A stretch of 64,000 bases of DNA from Patiria pectinifera (taxonomy: Eukaryota; Echinodermata; Asteroidea; Valvatida; Asterinidae). A program made the position numbers and the translations under genes. A model generated the notes under the pieces. That model was not told the DNA's origin and made no database searches. It saw only the letters and a program-made list of their open reading frames with translations. The first letter of the stretch is position 1. The number at the start of each line of letters is the position of its first letter. Shown here piece by piece: positions 23,700-33,846 of this stretch. The stretch is from the NCBI GenBank assembly GCA_029964075.1, contig CM057134.1, positions 19,384,905 to 19,448,904 on the forward strand. The letters run 5' to 3'.

Positions 23700-24963
23700 A
23701 ATTGAATCACGAGAATTACTCAATTCTGAGCTACATAATAACTCGATTATGAGTAACCAGTGTGCTCATACCATGACAATGACTCATGAGAAAGTAAAGT
23801 TACTCAGAATTCATCCGAGTTCTTTGTGACTCAGTTCTATCCAACTCGTAGTCTTTGTCAGATAAGTAGCGAGTAACCGAAGTGCTCATATCATGACAGT
23901 GACTCATCAGAGAATGTTACTCAGAATTTAACTGAGCTGAATGACTAGTGAGTAACCATGAAACTCATTATAACACTGACTCATGAAAGATGAAGAAGGC
24001 TCAGGACTGATGAGTTCTGTGTTTTACTCAATTCTGGACTTTGTAATAACTCAAGTTTTTAGACTGAGTAGTGAGTAATCAGTGAGCTCAACAACATTCA
24101 CTCATGAGAGATGAAGTTACTCGAATCCACCTGAACTCTGCGTATAACTTGTTTCTGAACTCCTGACTAACTCACAGTTTGTGGAACTACGAATAGTGAG
24201 TAACAATACAGTTCACATTACACTGACTTGTGCAAGATTACCAATTACTCAAGACTCATCTGAGCTGTGTAGTACTCAAATTTTGACTCACAGTCTGTAA
24301 TAACTCACAGTCTGCATATCTATGAGTAGTGAGTAACCACTGAGCTCATATGACACTGACTCATGAGTGATGAACAGTCACTCAGGATCCATCTCAGTTC
24401 TGTGTATTACTCAACTACCTAATAACTCACGGTTTTTAGGAATACGAGTGGCGAGTAACCATTGAGATCATAACATGACAATGACTCATGAAAGAATAAA
24501 TTACTCAGGACTCATCCGAGCTCTGCATGTTACTCAACTTGGACTCCTAATAACTCGCGGTTTGTAGGACTACGAGTGGCGAGTAACCATTGAGCTCATA
24601 TCATGACAATGACTCGTGAGAGTAAATTACTCAGGATTCATCTAAGCTCTGCATGTTACTCAACTTAGACTCCGTAATAACTCGCGGTTTGTAGGACTAC
24701 GAGTGGCGAGTAACCATTGAGCTCATATCATGACAATGACTCATGAAAGAATAAATTACTCAGGACTCATCCGAGCTCTGCATGTTACTAAACTTGGACT
24801 CCTAATAACTCGCGGTTTGTAGGACTACGAGCGGCGAGTAACCATGGAGCTCATATCATGACAATGACTCATACGAGATGAAGAATTACTCAGGAATCAT
24901 CCGAGCTCTGCGTATTACTCAATTCCGGACTCCGTAACAACTCCTGATTGTTTGGGACTATGA
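23700..24963. repeat. Ten-copy about 125-bp array spanning 3' UTR and the last coding codons
   Basis: Units carry GAGTAACCATTGAGCTCAT, ATGACAATGACTCATGA, TTACTCAGGACTCATCCGAG and AACTCGCGGTTTGTAGGACT. Spacing is 125-131 bp for the best units and shorter at the far end. Homology continues rightward to about 24963, past the stop codon at 24915-24917, so the final 16 codons of the coiled-coil gene lie in the first unit. Most units hold TGACTCA or a close variant. Confidence 0.9.
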
Positions 24964-25056
24964 CCGAACCCTGATGTCCTCGTTCCCGGCAGACTGGATC
25001 GCAGTGAGTGACCGTTGTTGGTGTTGCGGAGGTCATGGGTTGAAATGTAGCTCGGG
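24915..25056 (-). CDS. Coiled-coil gene, exon 22 (last coding exon)
   Basis: The acceptor is a strong pyrimidine tract then CAG (GCATTTCTTTGCAG). The exon enters in phase 2, completing a Ser codon with exon 21, and reads PSYISTHDLRNTNNGHSLRS to VVTESGIE, then TAA. The tail is Ser/Gly/Asn/Thr-rich and not coiled coil, as is common for the flexible C-termini of long coiled-coil proteins. The last 16 codons are homologous to the downstream 125-bp array, so the natural C-terminus is repeat-derived. A different frame is open a little longer but does not match the phase. Confidence 0.8.
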
Positions 25057-25694
25057 CTGCAAAGAAATGCGAACAAATATATTCAAAATAGGCCCTATTT
25101 TTGAGCAAAAATGTAATTTCTGTTTTTATGTATATGGCATAAAGAACACACATCTAATTTTATTCTAAATGCGCGCAATCCCTCGTCAATGCTTTCCAAT
25201 CATCGTCTTGTTGTTTGCAAAAATATAACAAATATTTGAATGCTCGATCAATGGAATATCAGCATAGCATTTTTTGTTATTCAAATATTCGGAAAAAATG
25301 TCAGCGGTCTCGAGAAGATGATGAAAAATGTCTTCAATGTGTTTTTAAGTTGCATGGTTTTACTGTTTGTCAAATGCCACATTTTTGTTGAAGGCCACTT
25401 TCACACGTGATGTGTCAGCTTCCACGAGGAATATTGGGTCAAATTTCTTCTTTAAAATCAGTCAAATATCGGCCATTCAGCTGCCTGTTTCTTTGTATTA
25501 TTTTAATAAGCTCTTTGTCAATTTTCGTTATCGCAGGTGCATGCAAATCCCGATTAGTTCAAGCTAGTTCAAGCTGGCACATGTTTCACTTGATCAGTGC
25601 ATTTTGAAATTGAATATTTGAATATTTTCGATTAAGTCGAAGTTGTAATAATTGAATACATAAATTTTGTTTTAAAATGCACACCCTTACTTAC

Positions 25695-25819
25695 CTCTGC
25701 GACAACCCAAGACCACTGGTTAGGGTGGTTTTCGGAACGGTGGAATTTAACGTACTGAGCGGCGAAGAAGGAAACATAACTCCTCCCGACGACGACACTA
25801 ACAACGACTTGTCAATCTC
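25695..25819 (-). CDS. Coiled-coil gene, exon 21
   Basis: Acceptor GGTGGCTGTGTAG, donor CAGAG|GTAAGTAAG (full consensus), 41 codons plus two bases. Reads EIDKSLLVSSSGGVMFPSSP, then LSTLNSTVPKTTLTSGLGLS. Entry is phase 0 from exon 20 and exit phase 2 into exon 22. The sequence changes here from coiled coil to a Ser/Thr/Pro/Gly-rich linker. A longer open frame on the opposite strand is only its shadow plus a GACA repeat. Confidence 0.82.
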
Positions 25820-25837
25820 CTACACAGCCACCCAGCC

Positions 25838-25885
25838 AGATACACAGACAGACAGACAGGCGCATAAGGTGACAGACAGGGTAGC
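25838..25885. repeat. GACA-rich simple repeat next to exon 21
   Basis: ACAGACAGACAGACAGGCG and a second GACAGACAGG about 20 bp on, lying just upstream (gene sense) of the exon 21 acceptor. Confidence 0.7.
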
Positions 25886-26006
25886 AAAGCAGGTCACAGA
25901 CAAGCAGCAAAAGGAAGCAAGAAAAAAAAGCAACTTAAATATTGACACAAAGGGAACAGATGCAAAGCATTACTGTGTGCAAAATTAAAGAAAATAAATA
26001 AGGCAA

Positions 26007-26522
26007 TGCATAAAGGCATGTAGGACCATTTGCTTTTTGTGCATTTTTCTTGCTCGAAGCAACAAAATTGCTCAAAATAGGAAGAACATTGAACAACAAA
26101 TGTGTTGTAATTACAGCTCAGTAGATACTACACATTTTGACAAAAACAGAAAAACTATGCACAATTTGTTTTCTTCTCGTAAAGTTTCCAAAGTATACAA
26201 TCCCTAAATCAGCAATCAGGACACAATTCTTATTCAGGCAGTAAGCATTGACCGTGATCTCTATTACTGATCGACACTTGCTGACCAACTTCAAACAACA
26301 TCACAGTCTGACTAATGAAAGCTGTATAAAGAAATGTGCCCGCAGGCACACTTTTTCAAACCATCTTCAATGAATGTTTACTTTCAAATGATACCATTTC
26401 AGGCAGAATAATTTCAAAGGGTATTTGATACAGTCAAATCTTCGCTATGAGAAAGGTGTCTGTCACTAAACTAGTAGGTACTTTTTCTCTTGGTTATTGC
26501 AAATAATCCTACATGGCTTTAA
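26007..26522. mobile_element. TIR element, family B (full length)
   Basis: The left end TAAAGGCATGTAGGACCATT is mirrored by the right end, read inward as TTAAAGCCATGTAGGATTAT. The body shares blocks with other copies (GAAGCAACAAAATTGCTCAA, CAGCTCAGT). Length about 515 bp, no transposase. Lies in the intron between exons 20 and 21. Confidence 0.75.
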
Positions 26523-26821
26523 GATGCAAACGCTCTTACGAAAAAAATATGGTATAAGGTTTAAAATGCCAAAAGGATAAAATAAGGCCAAAAATTGGAA
26601 ACCAAAAATAAATTGGGAATTGCTAAAAACATTACACTTACAAGCAAATGTCTCATATTTACATACAGTTCTTCTTAAAATAGCAGCACTACTGATTAAT
26701 AAAGCAGAACATTTTGTCAGTGTTTTCATGAATTTTACGTTAAAAAGGCAAAAAAACAAGTAGAAAGCCAAAGAATTAAACGGCACAATTTCACTGTACA
26801 AATAGCAACATTCATTCAGCC

Positions 26822-26907
26822 CATAGCAACCACCATAGTAACAGCTACAATTTCCATAGCAACAGCTACAATTTCCATAGCAACTGCTTCCCATTGCCAT
26901 AGCAACG
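26822..26907. repeat. 21-bp repeat just downstream of exon 20
   Basis: CCATAGCAACAGCTACAATT-type units, about four imperfect copies, ending 20 bp from the exon 20 donor. Confidence 0.75.
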
Positions 26908-26926
26908 AACATCTGTTATTTCTCAC

Positions 26927-27107
26927 CTGTTTCTGTTTTTCCAGCCGGTATTCCCTGATGAGTTTTTCCATGGCGACCCGTTGTCTGCTCAGCGTGTCGA
27001 TGCGGTTTTGCAGGACGCCGTTTTCTCGTTCTAAGTACTTGACTCGGTAGTCCATGGTGCTGACGTTGCGGTTCTGGTCTCGAACCGCCTCCTCTGTATC
27101 GGAATGT
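26927..27107 (-). CDS. Coiled-coil gene, exon 20
   Basis: Acceptor TTTGTACCTCCAG, donor CAG|GTGAGA. 181 bp, phase 2 in and 0 out. Reads HSDTEEAVRDQNRN, then VSTMDYRVKYLERENGVLQN and RIDTLSRQRVAMEKLIREYR, ending LEKQKQ. Charged heptad pattern; the last coiled-coil exon before the C-terminal tail. Family not recognised. Confidence 0.88.
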
Positions 27108-27227
27108 CTGGAGGTACAAAAAAGCAAAAAGAAACAAAACACCCTCTTAAAACAGAAGTTGTTTTAAACATCTATCTCATAATTTTAGCTGGTCCCAGAT
27201 GGCCAGCCTAGTGTACTCTAAATACCC

Positions 27228-27277
27228 GACCTGACCTGACCCGACCTGACCTGACCCGACCCGACCTGACCCGACTG
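27228..27277. repeat. 5-bp repeat (CCTGA/CCCGA)n
   Basis: Alternating GACCT and GACCC units, about ten copies, within the exon 19-20 intron. Confidence 0.85.
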
Positions 27278-27702
27278 CCACTTGTAGAGCACCTAGGGGA
27301 GCACACCGGTAAATAGGCCTAAATCCTTCCGTCAAGCTCTTGAATAGAGATTTCTGAGACCAATACAATTGGGGAATATGGCAATGAACCTCTGGCCTGG
27401 ACTTGGGGCTTCCAATTCTGAGCATTCTGGCTCGAAAGTGGCGCTATTTTGCCACGTTGTGGAGGGATTGTTCTTCAAGATGGCCACTTTTCCTCTTTGG
27501 GGAAAATAGGGGTCATCTTCTTTGGGTGAGAATATCTCGAAAAGTCAATGGTCAACCCACCAGAAAATGAAAAGAAAACGAAAGATGACAGGTTGATCAT
27601 CATTTTTCTGTGCGGCTTGAATACCTGTGAGAGTTCTGAGTATTTTTTAAAGAATTTTGAAGTATTGGCATTTATCACTGGTGTCTAGGGGAAATTTAAT
27701 AC

Positions 27703-27990
27703 AGGGTTGCACCCTATACTAGGTCCAATGGTTACAGTGCTTGATTCATGTTCCATGGTACATTGGTTCAATCCCTGGTGAGAAACATGGTGCTTGTGTT
27801 CTTGGGCAAGACACTTTACTACAATCACCTCTCTCCACCCAGGAGTTCAAATGGGTACCTGTGAAGGTAGAGACCAGATTGCGCTGATCTCAAGCTGCTG
27901 CAGAAATAATGGTCTCATGGCCTGATGAACAGGGGTGATAATTGTGAAAGGCTTTAAAACCTTCAATGGTACAAAGCTCTATATAAGCAC
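27703..27990 (+). mobile_element. tRNA-derived SINE (family A)
   Basis: The head has an A-box-like TGGTTACAGTGCTTGATTC and a B-box GGTTCAATCC. The body (CTTGGGCAAGACACTTTACT, ACCTCTCTCCACCCAGGAGT, AAATGGGTACCTGTGAAGG) recurs in reverse at 35.96-36.43 kb and 63.5 kb. The 3' end runs into TATATAAGCACGACACTAAT and TATTATTATTA. Confidence 0.75.
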
Positions 27991-28191
27991 GACACTAATA
28001 TTATTATTAAATCCGGACCATTGTGTCACACAAAGACCTCCTGTGAAACGCCATTCTGAATCATTTGAATACAATTTAAAGTGCGTTGGGACAAGCTCAA
28101 GTACAATTGCCTTGTTTTGTTTATTATGAAAGGTGGACGTCAAGAAATTTCAAAGCAGATTATATTTGAGGAATTTTACAGGATTTCTTAC

Positions 28192-28356
28192 GTGGCAAGG
28201 AGTTTGCGATGTTCCTCCAACAAGCTGTCGTGTTTCTTCTGCAAGTTCTCGCGGTTGTTCTGTTCTTTCTGCAACTCGGCGTTCGTTGTGTTCAGATCCT
28301 GCTGTAACTTTATTAGGCTGTCGGCTAAGACTGTCTTGTGTCTCGTAAAAATCTCC
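28192..28356 (-). CDS. Coiled-coil gene, exon 19
   Basis: Acceptor ATCTTTTTTGAACAG, donor CCAC|GTAAGA. 165 bp, phase 2 in and 2 out. Reads EIFTRHKTVLADSLIKLQQD, then LNTTNAELQKEQNNRENLQK and KHDSLLEEHRKLLA. Clear heptad coiled coil. Confidence 0.88.
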
Positions 28357-28417
28357 CTGTTCAAAAAAGATTTGAGCAGATATCCAATAAATGAGTTTTG
28401 TAAAAGTTTTCAACGAT

Positions 28418-28814
28418 AAAAGGCAGGATCGCTTACTTTTCATGCATTTTGTTCTTTCCCAATGATAACACCACTCAAAATCCAAAGAAGAATGTTAAAA
28501 ACCTAACCTATTGAAATTTCAGCTCAGTGTTTATTACAGTTTTCGACAAAACAGTGAAAAACCATGCACAACCTTTTGATCACGAAACATGATATTGTTA
28601 ATAGCAATCTGTATTTCCAAAAATCACTCAATCGACAGATCATTGGAAATCACCTACATTTCTTGATTTCTTCTAAATGACAGCAAGCCAGACGGAATAA
28701 TTTCACGGGGTGTTTAGTACCAGTACGATCTTTAATCCAAGTAAGCATTTTTGATAATAACTCGGTAGGTTATTTTGGCATAAATGCAAGTGAACCTATA
28801 TGCCTTTAAGGAGA
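28418..28814. mobile_element. TIR element, family B (shorter subtype)
   Basis: Shares CACCACTCAAAATCCAAAG, TTTTGATCACGAAACA, TTTCTTGATTTCTTCTAAAT and TTTAGTACCAGTACGATCTT with copies at 32.70 and 55.55 kb. The right end, read inward, is CTTAAAGGCATATAGGTTCA, matching the left ends of its relatives. Confidence 0.75.
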
Positions 28815-28849
28815 AAGAAAGTGTTTCAAGGTCCGTACTTTACTCTTAC

Positions 28850-29022
28850 CTAGCTTGCTGTATCTTGTTTTTATGATGTAACTTATGTTCGTCGTATTTG
28901 TTGATCTGTGCGTCGAGTCGTTGCGACGTCTGCATCAGTTCCGTCTGAAGACGTTGTACTTCCTGCTGCAGTGAGGACACTTGATCAAACAGGGATTTCT
29001 TGCCTTGCTCTGCCAACGAGTG
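28850..29022 (-). CDS. Coiled-coil gene, exon 18
   Basis: Acceptor TTGTTTACAG, donor CTAG|GTAAGA. 173 bp, phase 0 in and 2 out. Reads HSLAEQGKKSLFDQVSSLQQ, then EVQRLQTELMQTSQRLDAQI and NKYDEHKLHHKNKIQQA. Regular heptads with Leu/Val at core positions. Confidence 0.88.
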
Positions 29023-29264
29023 CTGTAAACAATGACAAAAAATATATATTTTGAGCCATATTTTGAGCGAATGTGGACACCGCAACGTGCAATTTTCTGG
29101 GTGAAAACACTAAAAAAAAACATTTTCAATATCACGATTTAGTAAATTTACTTTACATCTAAAAACTAAAGATTGTATAATGCAATTGTTTGAATAGTAG
29201 CAAACTGTACACTTGCTTCAAAACTTTGGATACACGTCTACATGTATTTATACCCCTAAAATGA

Positions 29265-30200
29265 CATTTTTACGTGGCGGGGCTTGAGCTTAATCCCACC
29301 CCTGCAGTCGTTTATTTACAGAAAATATCGTCAACATTTTCTAATGGTAATTTTCTAATGTAGCATACTGCTTTTTCATATTTCCATCAATCTTGGCATC
29401 CTAATGTGGGGTGGGGCTTGACTAAATCCCGCCCCCAGAGTCAATCATTGAGTTACCACATTTTCAACAGACTTAGGCGGTGTCCAAATTACTTGGCGAC
29501 GGCTTAAAATTACACACGAGTCTATGGTAGCAGCTGCAGCCTTATACTTTTTTTTTGTAGCAAACGGTTTCTTATACGTTTCTTGCAATTTTGGTATGTT
29601 AATGAAGGGGTGGGGCTTGATCAAAGTCCCGTCCCCAGAGTCTCTCATTGACTTACTGTATCATCAACAGACACAGACTTGTTTACTTTTGTATGCTAAT
29701 GAGAGGCGGGGCTTGATCAAAGTCCCGTCCCCTAGCATCTCTGATTGACTTACCATATCTTCAACAGACACAGACTTGTTTACTTTTGTATGCTAATGAG
29801 AGGCGGGGCTTGATCAAAGTCCGGTCCCCTTTTCTCTCATTTCTTCAACAGACACAGACTTGTCTACTTTTGTATGCTAATGAGGGCCGAGGATTGATCT
29901 AAATCTGCCCCTTTTCTCCCACATCTTCAACAGACACAGACTTGTCTACTTTTGTATGCTAATGAGGGCCGAGGATTGATCTAAATCTGCCCCTTTTCTC
30001 TCACATCTTCAACAGACAGAGACTTGTCTACTTTTGTATGCTAATGAGAGGCAGGGCCCGAAATAAATCCCACTCCACATTCTCTCACATCTTCAACAGC
30101 TTAGACACACACTTGTCTACTTCGGTATGCTAATAAGAGGCGGGGCTTGATCTAAACCCCGCCCCACAGTCTCTCACTGACTTACCATATCTTCAACAGA
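29265..30200. repeat. About 95-bp array derived from the 3' end of exon 17
   Basis: Roughly eight units, each with CTTCAACAGACACAGACTTG, TACTTTTGTATGCTAATGAG and GGGGCTTGATC. The final unit is the 3' end of exon 17 with its donor. In the units near 29640 and 29745 the donor-like segment (GTAAGTCAAT on the minus strand) is kept, and near 29745 it is preceded by GTTGAAGATATG as in the exon. Units farther in have lost GACTTACCAT. Confidence 0.85.
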
Positions 30201-30351
30201 CTTGGACTTGTCTTCTGTTGCATAGAGTCTACTCTGTGTTTCCAGCAATCTGTGTTTCATGTCAGCGTTTTCATGTCGTAGTCTTTCTTCGCGATCGATG
30301 CACGCAGCCGCTTGCTGCTTGGCGTCTTCCAGTTGTTGGTTCAATAATGAC
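30186..30351 (-). CDS. Coiled-coil gene, exon 17
   Basis: Acceptor GGTTTTCAG, donor ATG|GTAAGT. 166 bp, phase 2 in and 0 out. Reads SLLNQQLEDAKQQAAACIDR, then EERLRHENADMKHRLLETQS and RLYATEDKSKSVEDM. Coiled coil. The last codons and donor are homologous to the downstream 95-bp array. Confidence 0.88.
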
Positions 30352-30669
30352 CTGAAAACCAAGAAGAACGATTAAATTAAATGCTCTGAAAATATGAACA
30401 ATGTTATCAGAGTTAATGCAAATCTTGGTTAAGAGTATACACAAGTAAATTTTACTGCCCAAGTGGTAATGGTTTATCATATTGTAGCAATAAGCAAGGG
30501 TTAGTACAAAAAAAGGAATCTCAAATGGCAGGACCATTTTCTTCATAAAGTTCTGCATGTAGCGCTTTCAAAATCTAGAATATGAAAGCCCAATTAATAA
30601 GCTTTCTTACAAGAATCAATCACTCAAATCACTCATGTACTTTTTAAGTTATGGAATTTTGAACACAAC

Positions 30670-30800
30670 CAACGTTTTAAAGTTCTGTCCACAGATGTGA
30701 ATTGTTTTCGTTTTGCTGAAAGATGGTTCCACCACTATCAAGATTAGTAATAGAGGCACCGGGAACCAGTCTACAAAAAAGGCAGATCTGTGCGCAAAAG
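30670..30800. mobile_element. Family C fragment, reverse orientation
   Basis: Contains GGGAACCAGTCTAC followed by AGGCAGATCTGTGCGCAAAA, which corresponds to the GGAACCAGTCTACC arm and flank seen at 51.3, 57.0 and 62.2 kb. Confidence 0.45.
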
Positions 30801-30913
30801 CAATGCAAAAGCTGTTTTTTATGTTAAAATTAATCAATTGAAGGTCACAATTTGCACGGGGAAAAAACCCAAGAATTTGTTGAAGAGTGAGGACAATATA
30901 TTTCATAGCTTAC

Positions 30914-31071
30914 TTTTCAATCCTTTCTTCGTGCAGCTGTGCCTTCAATCTGTTGATATCGTCCTTACACGTCCGCAGGTCTATCTTAGTCGCTGTCAGG
31001 TCTCTAAGCTGCGCCTCAGTGGCCTGTAAGCGAAGCGACTTCTCATCAAGCTGTTGCTGCAATTCTGGAAT
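30914..31071 (-). CDS. Coiled-coil gene, exon 16
   Basis: Acceptor TTTTGAATGTAG, donor GAAAA|GTAAGC. 158 bp, phase 0 in and 2 out. Reads IPELQQQLDEKSLRLQATEA, then QLRDLTATKIDLRTCKDDIN and RLKAQLHEERIE. Coiled coil. Confidence 0.88.
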
Positions 31072-31190
31072 CTACATTCAAAATTGAAAAGAAGTCACAT
31101 GACGGTCATGTGACCAAGTCGCTGTCGGACAGGATAAGAAAAACATCTAGAATACTCTCACGCAAGTTAGATTAACCCATCAGCACCTGT

Positions 31191-31672
31191 ACTACATTGT
31201 ATTACATTGTATTACATTGTATTACATTGTATTACATTGTATTACATTGTATTACATTGTATTACATTGTATTACATTGTATTACATTGTATTACATTGT
31301 ATTACATTGTATTACATTGTATTACATTGTATTACATTGTATTACATTGTATTACATTGTATTACACTGTATTACACTGTATTACACTGTATTACACTGT
31401 ATTACACTGTATTACACTGTATTACACTGTATTACATTGTATTACACTGTATTACACTGTATTACACTGTATTACACTGTATTACACTGTATTACATTGT
31501 ATTACATTGTATTACATTGTATTACATTGTATTACATTGTATTACATTGTATTACATTGTATTACATTGTATTACATTGTATTACATTGCGTTACATTGT
31601 ATTACATTGCATTACATTGTATTACATTGTATTACATTGTATTACATTGTATTACATTGTATTACATTGTAT
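31191..31672. repeat. 10-bp satellite (ATTACATTGT)n, about 48 copies
   Basis: Nearly uninterrupted 10-bp units. A T-to-C variant (ATTACACTGT) is grouped in two adjacent runs (31361-31430 and 31441-31490), showing local spread of variants. All three plus-strand frames are open because 10 is not a multiple of 3 and the unit lacks stops there; this is not coding. In the intron between exons 15 and 16. Confidence 0.97.
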
Positions 31673-31779
31673 TTATTTCATGATGAATCCATAAAAGTAA
31701 AGAGTGCTTGGATAGTTTGGGGCGGTGCATGAGGAACAGGCAAGGCAGTTTGGGCCAGTAGAGGGTAGTTATGGGTTAA

Positions 31780-32295
31780 AGGTATAGTCCATCATTTGTA
31801 ATTTGTGCATTTTGTTCGTTTGAAGCAACAAAAGTGTTAAAAATCTAAAGAAGGGTGCTGAACAACTAACCTGATGAAGTTTCAGCTCAGCTTCAGCTGT
31901 ATATTTTGAGATAAACAGCATTCTAGGATCTCGATTTCAAATAAAAAGTTGCTGAATCATGTTTTGAATTGGGCCTGATTTCAGCGTCAGAGACACGTTC
32001 TCACTGAGCCGTTTACAGCTACGCGATGTCACGCACCGATCCGACGAATTATAGCAGCAGCGCACGCGTTTCGCCGAATAAAAAAAACGAACTACTAACG
32101 GAAATTTCCAACGGTGCGTCTTAAGACGCACCGTTGGAAAGGCCTTCTTTCGTTGATTTCTTCGAAATGACAACTTGCCGGAGAGAATAATTTCACAGGG
32201 AGTTTAGTCCCCTTACTATCTTTCAACCAGGTATGTTTGTCAACAATAATTACCTCAGTTACTTTTTGGATAGTTGCAAATGATGGACTATAGCT
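31780..32295. mobile_element. TIR element, family B (full length, TTAA flanks)
   Basis: The left end AGGTATAGTCCATCATTTG and the right end, read inward AGCTATAGTCCATCATTTGC, are near-perfect inverted repeats. Both are flanked by TTAA (31776-31779, 32296-32299). It has a 516-bp body without an open frame. TTAA flanks are typical of piggyBac-type nonautonomous elements. Confidence 0.82.
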
Positions 32296-32449
32296 TTAAA
32301 GATATGGAATGCTGTTACAGCTTAATTTTACGTCAGCAGTACAATAGAAGTCATGCATATACTAAGCATATACATATACTAATGGTTAACATACTCTGTG
32401 ATTATCAGATTAGTTAAGTTAGTCATTGCAATGAGTTAATGACCAGCAC

Positions 32450-32566
32450 CTTGCGTTCGGCGGCCTGCGCTCGTTGCTGGACTACACTGAGCGTGCTCGT
32501 AGTTGCGTTGGTTTCAGCCTGCACCTGCTGTATCTCGCTGTAGCGTTGTCGCGTCTCGTTAGTTTG
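32450..32566 (-). CDS. Coiled-coil gene, exon 15
   Basis: Acceptor TTGACCTTTAG, donor AAG|GTGCTG (weaker than the others). 117 bp, phase 0. Reads QTNETRQRYSEIQQVQAETN, then ATTSTLSVVQQRAQAAERK. Coiled coil rich in Gln/Ala/Thr. Confidence 0.85.
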
Positions 32567-32701
32567 CTAAAGGTCAAAGGTTACTGACTGCGTTATTGAT
32601 GGTTAGAAGCAGGGTTAAAATTCAGTGAGTTTCTGAAATACATGCAGTTACTCAGAGAAAGTTGTGTCAGAATCTATCATGCATATGAATTAGAAAGAGA
32701 A

Positions 32702-33060
32702 TTAAAGGCATATAGGAACATTTGCTTTTCATGAATTTTGTTCGTTTCCAATAAAAACACCACTCAAAATCCAAAGACGAATGTTCAAAACCTAACCTGT
32801 TGAAGTTTCAGCTCAGTGGATATTACACTTTTTAAGAAAACAGTGAAAAACATGCACAACCTCTTGATCACGAAACACGATTTCGTCAATAGCACTCTTT
32901 ATTTCCAACGATCGGTCAGCTGACAGATTGTTGGAAATCACATACATTTCTTGATTTCTTCTAAACGACAGCAAGCCAGACAGAAAAATTTCACAGGCTG
33001 TTTAGTACCAGTACGATCTTTAATCTAAATAAGCATTTTGATAACAATTAACTATAAATT
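32702..33060. mobile_element. TIR element, family B (shorter subtype)
   Basis: The left end TTAAAGGCATATAGGAACAT is followed by the same ordered blocks as the copies at 28.4 and 55.55 kb. The right end is degenerate. Confidence 0.7.
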
Positions 33061-33601
33061 AACTGAATTGGCTTATTTTGGAAATTACAAAATACACGTT
33101 TTCAGACAGCAAAAAAGCAAAATGAATGCAGATACCACATGCCCAGTTAAAAAAGTTAGAATTAAAATCATTGACATTGAAAAGTACATTGCAATTAATT
33201 GAAACCTATTCCCTCAGAAAGGACATCTGAAGTTATGAGAAAGACATTTGAATAAAAAGAGAATTAGTATTTAATACCTTATTATTCCCAGTTATTTAGA
33301 ATGATGTTAGACACATAGACATCTTAACAAAACAACCTAATCCTGACATTCGCCAGACTGTTCCGACCACAAAATGCTGCGTTCGTGGAAGCATCCACTG
33401 CGCATGGGGAGAGTCACATGACGTTCGTATTTTAAGATCAAAAGGAGCGTTCGGGTAACATGGCGGTTACAGGACACAGCGTTTTGTAGTCAGAAAACAT
33501 TAAACCATAAAAATGTCAAGTCTAGGCTTTTTAATATGTCTACAGTTAGACAGGCAAGGGAGTAGCGCCCTCTAGCGACAATGCACAATGCGTATACCCA
33601 C

Positions 33602-33685
33602 CTTCTCAAGCTGTGCTTCTAGTTCCTGTTTAGCCGATTCGCTGGATGTTAGTCTGGCCATCAGGTCCTTCAGCTGTGTCCATTG
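33602..33685 (-). CDS. Coiled-coil gene, exon 14
   Basis: Acceptor GTTATTTTCAG, donor AAG|GTGGGT. 84 bp, phase 0, 28 codons: QWTQLKDLMARLTSSESAKQ then ELEAQLEK. Coiled coil. Confidence 0.85.
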
Positions 33686-33767
33686 CTGAAAATAACACCA
33701 ACAAAATTACAGACCAGCAGGAACAACTTGACTTACTGAAACAATTCGAGGATCGACAACCGACCCC

Positions 33768-33846
33768 GGCCAGCTCGGTGGTCGAGTGGTAAGACGTCTG
33801 CACTAGTAAGCAGGAGGTAGTGGGTTCGAGTCCCACCCGCGTGACC
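33768..33846 (+). repeat. tRNA-like SINE head (family S)
   Basis: GGTGGTCGAGTGGTAAGAC (A-box region), an anticodon arm CTGC/GCAG with an 8-base loop, and a perfect T arm GTGGG-TTCGAGT-CCCAC. A near copy is at 59072-59145. The 8-base anticodon loop and the duplicate argue for a SINE or pseudo-tRNA. Confidence 0.6.

Noticed and set aside
24890-25153. 87-codon minus-strand frame over exon 22
   Set aside because: It runs through the acceptor into intron sequence; the phase from exon 21 selects another frame ending in TAA at 24915.
25677-25988. 103-codon plus-strand open frame
   Set aside because: It overlaps exon 21 on the other strand and a GACA repeat; no splice or start context supports it.
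31197-31732. Three long overlapping plus-strand open frames (YYIVLHCITL repeats)
   Set aside because: They are products of a 10-bp satellite with no stop in the unit; all three frames are open for the same reason.
33768-33846. Functional tRNA gene
   Set aside because: The anticodon loop has eight bases, the acceptor stem is poor, and a near copy exists at 59.07 kb; a SINE head fits better.
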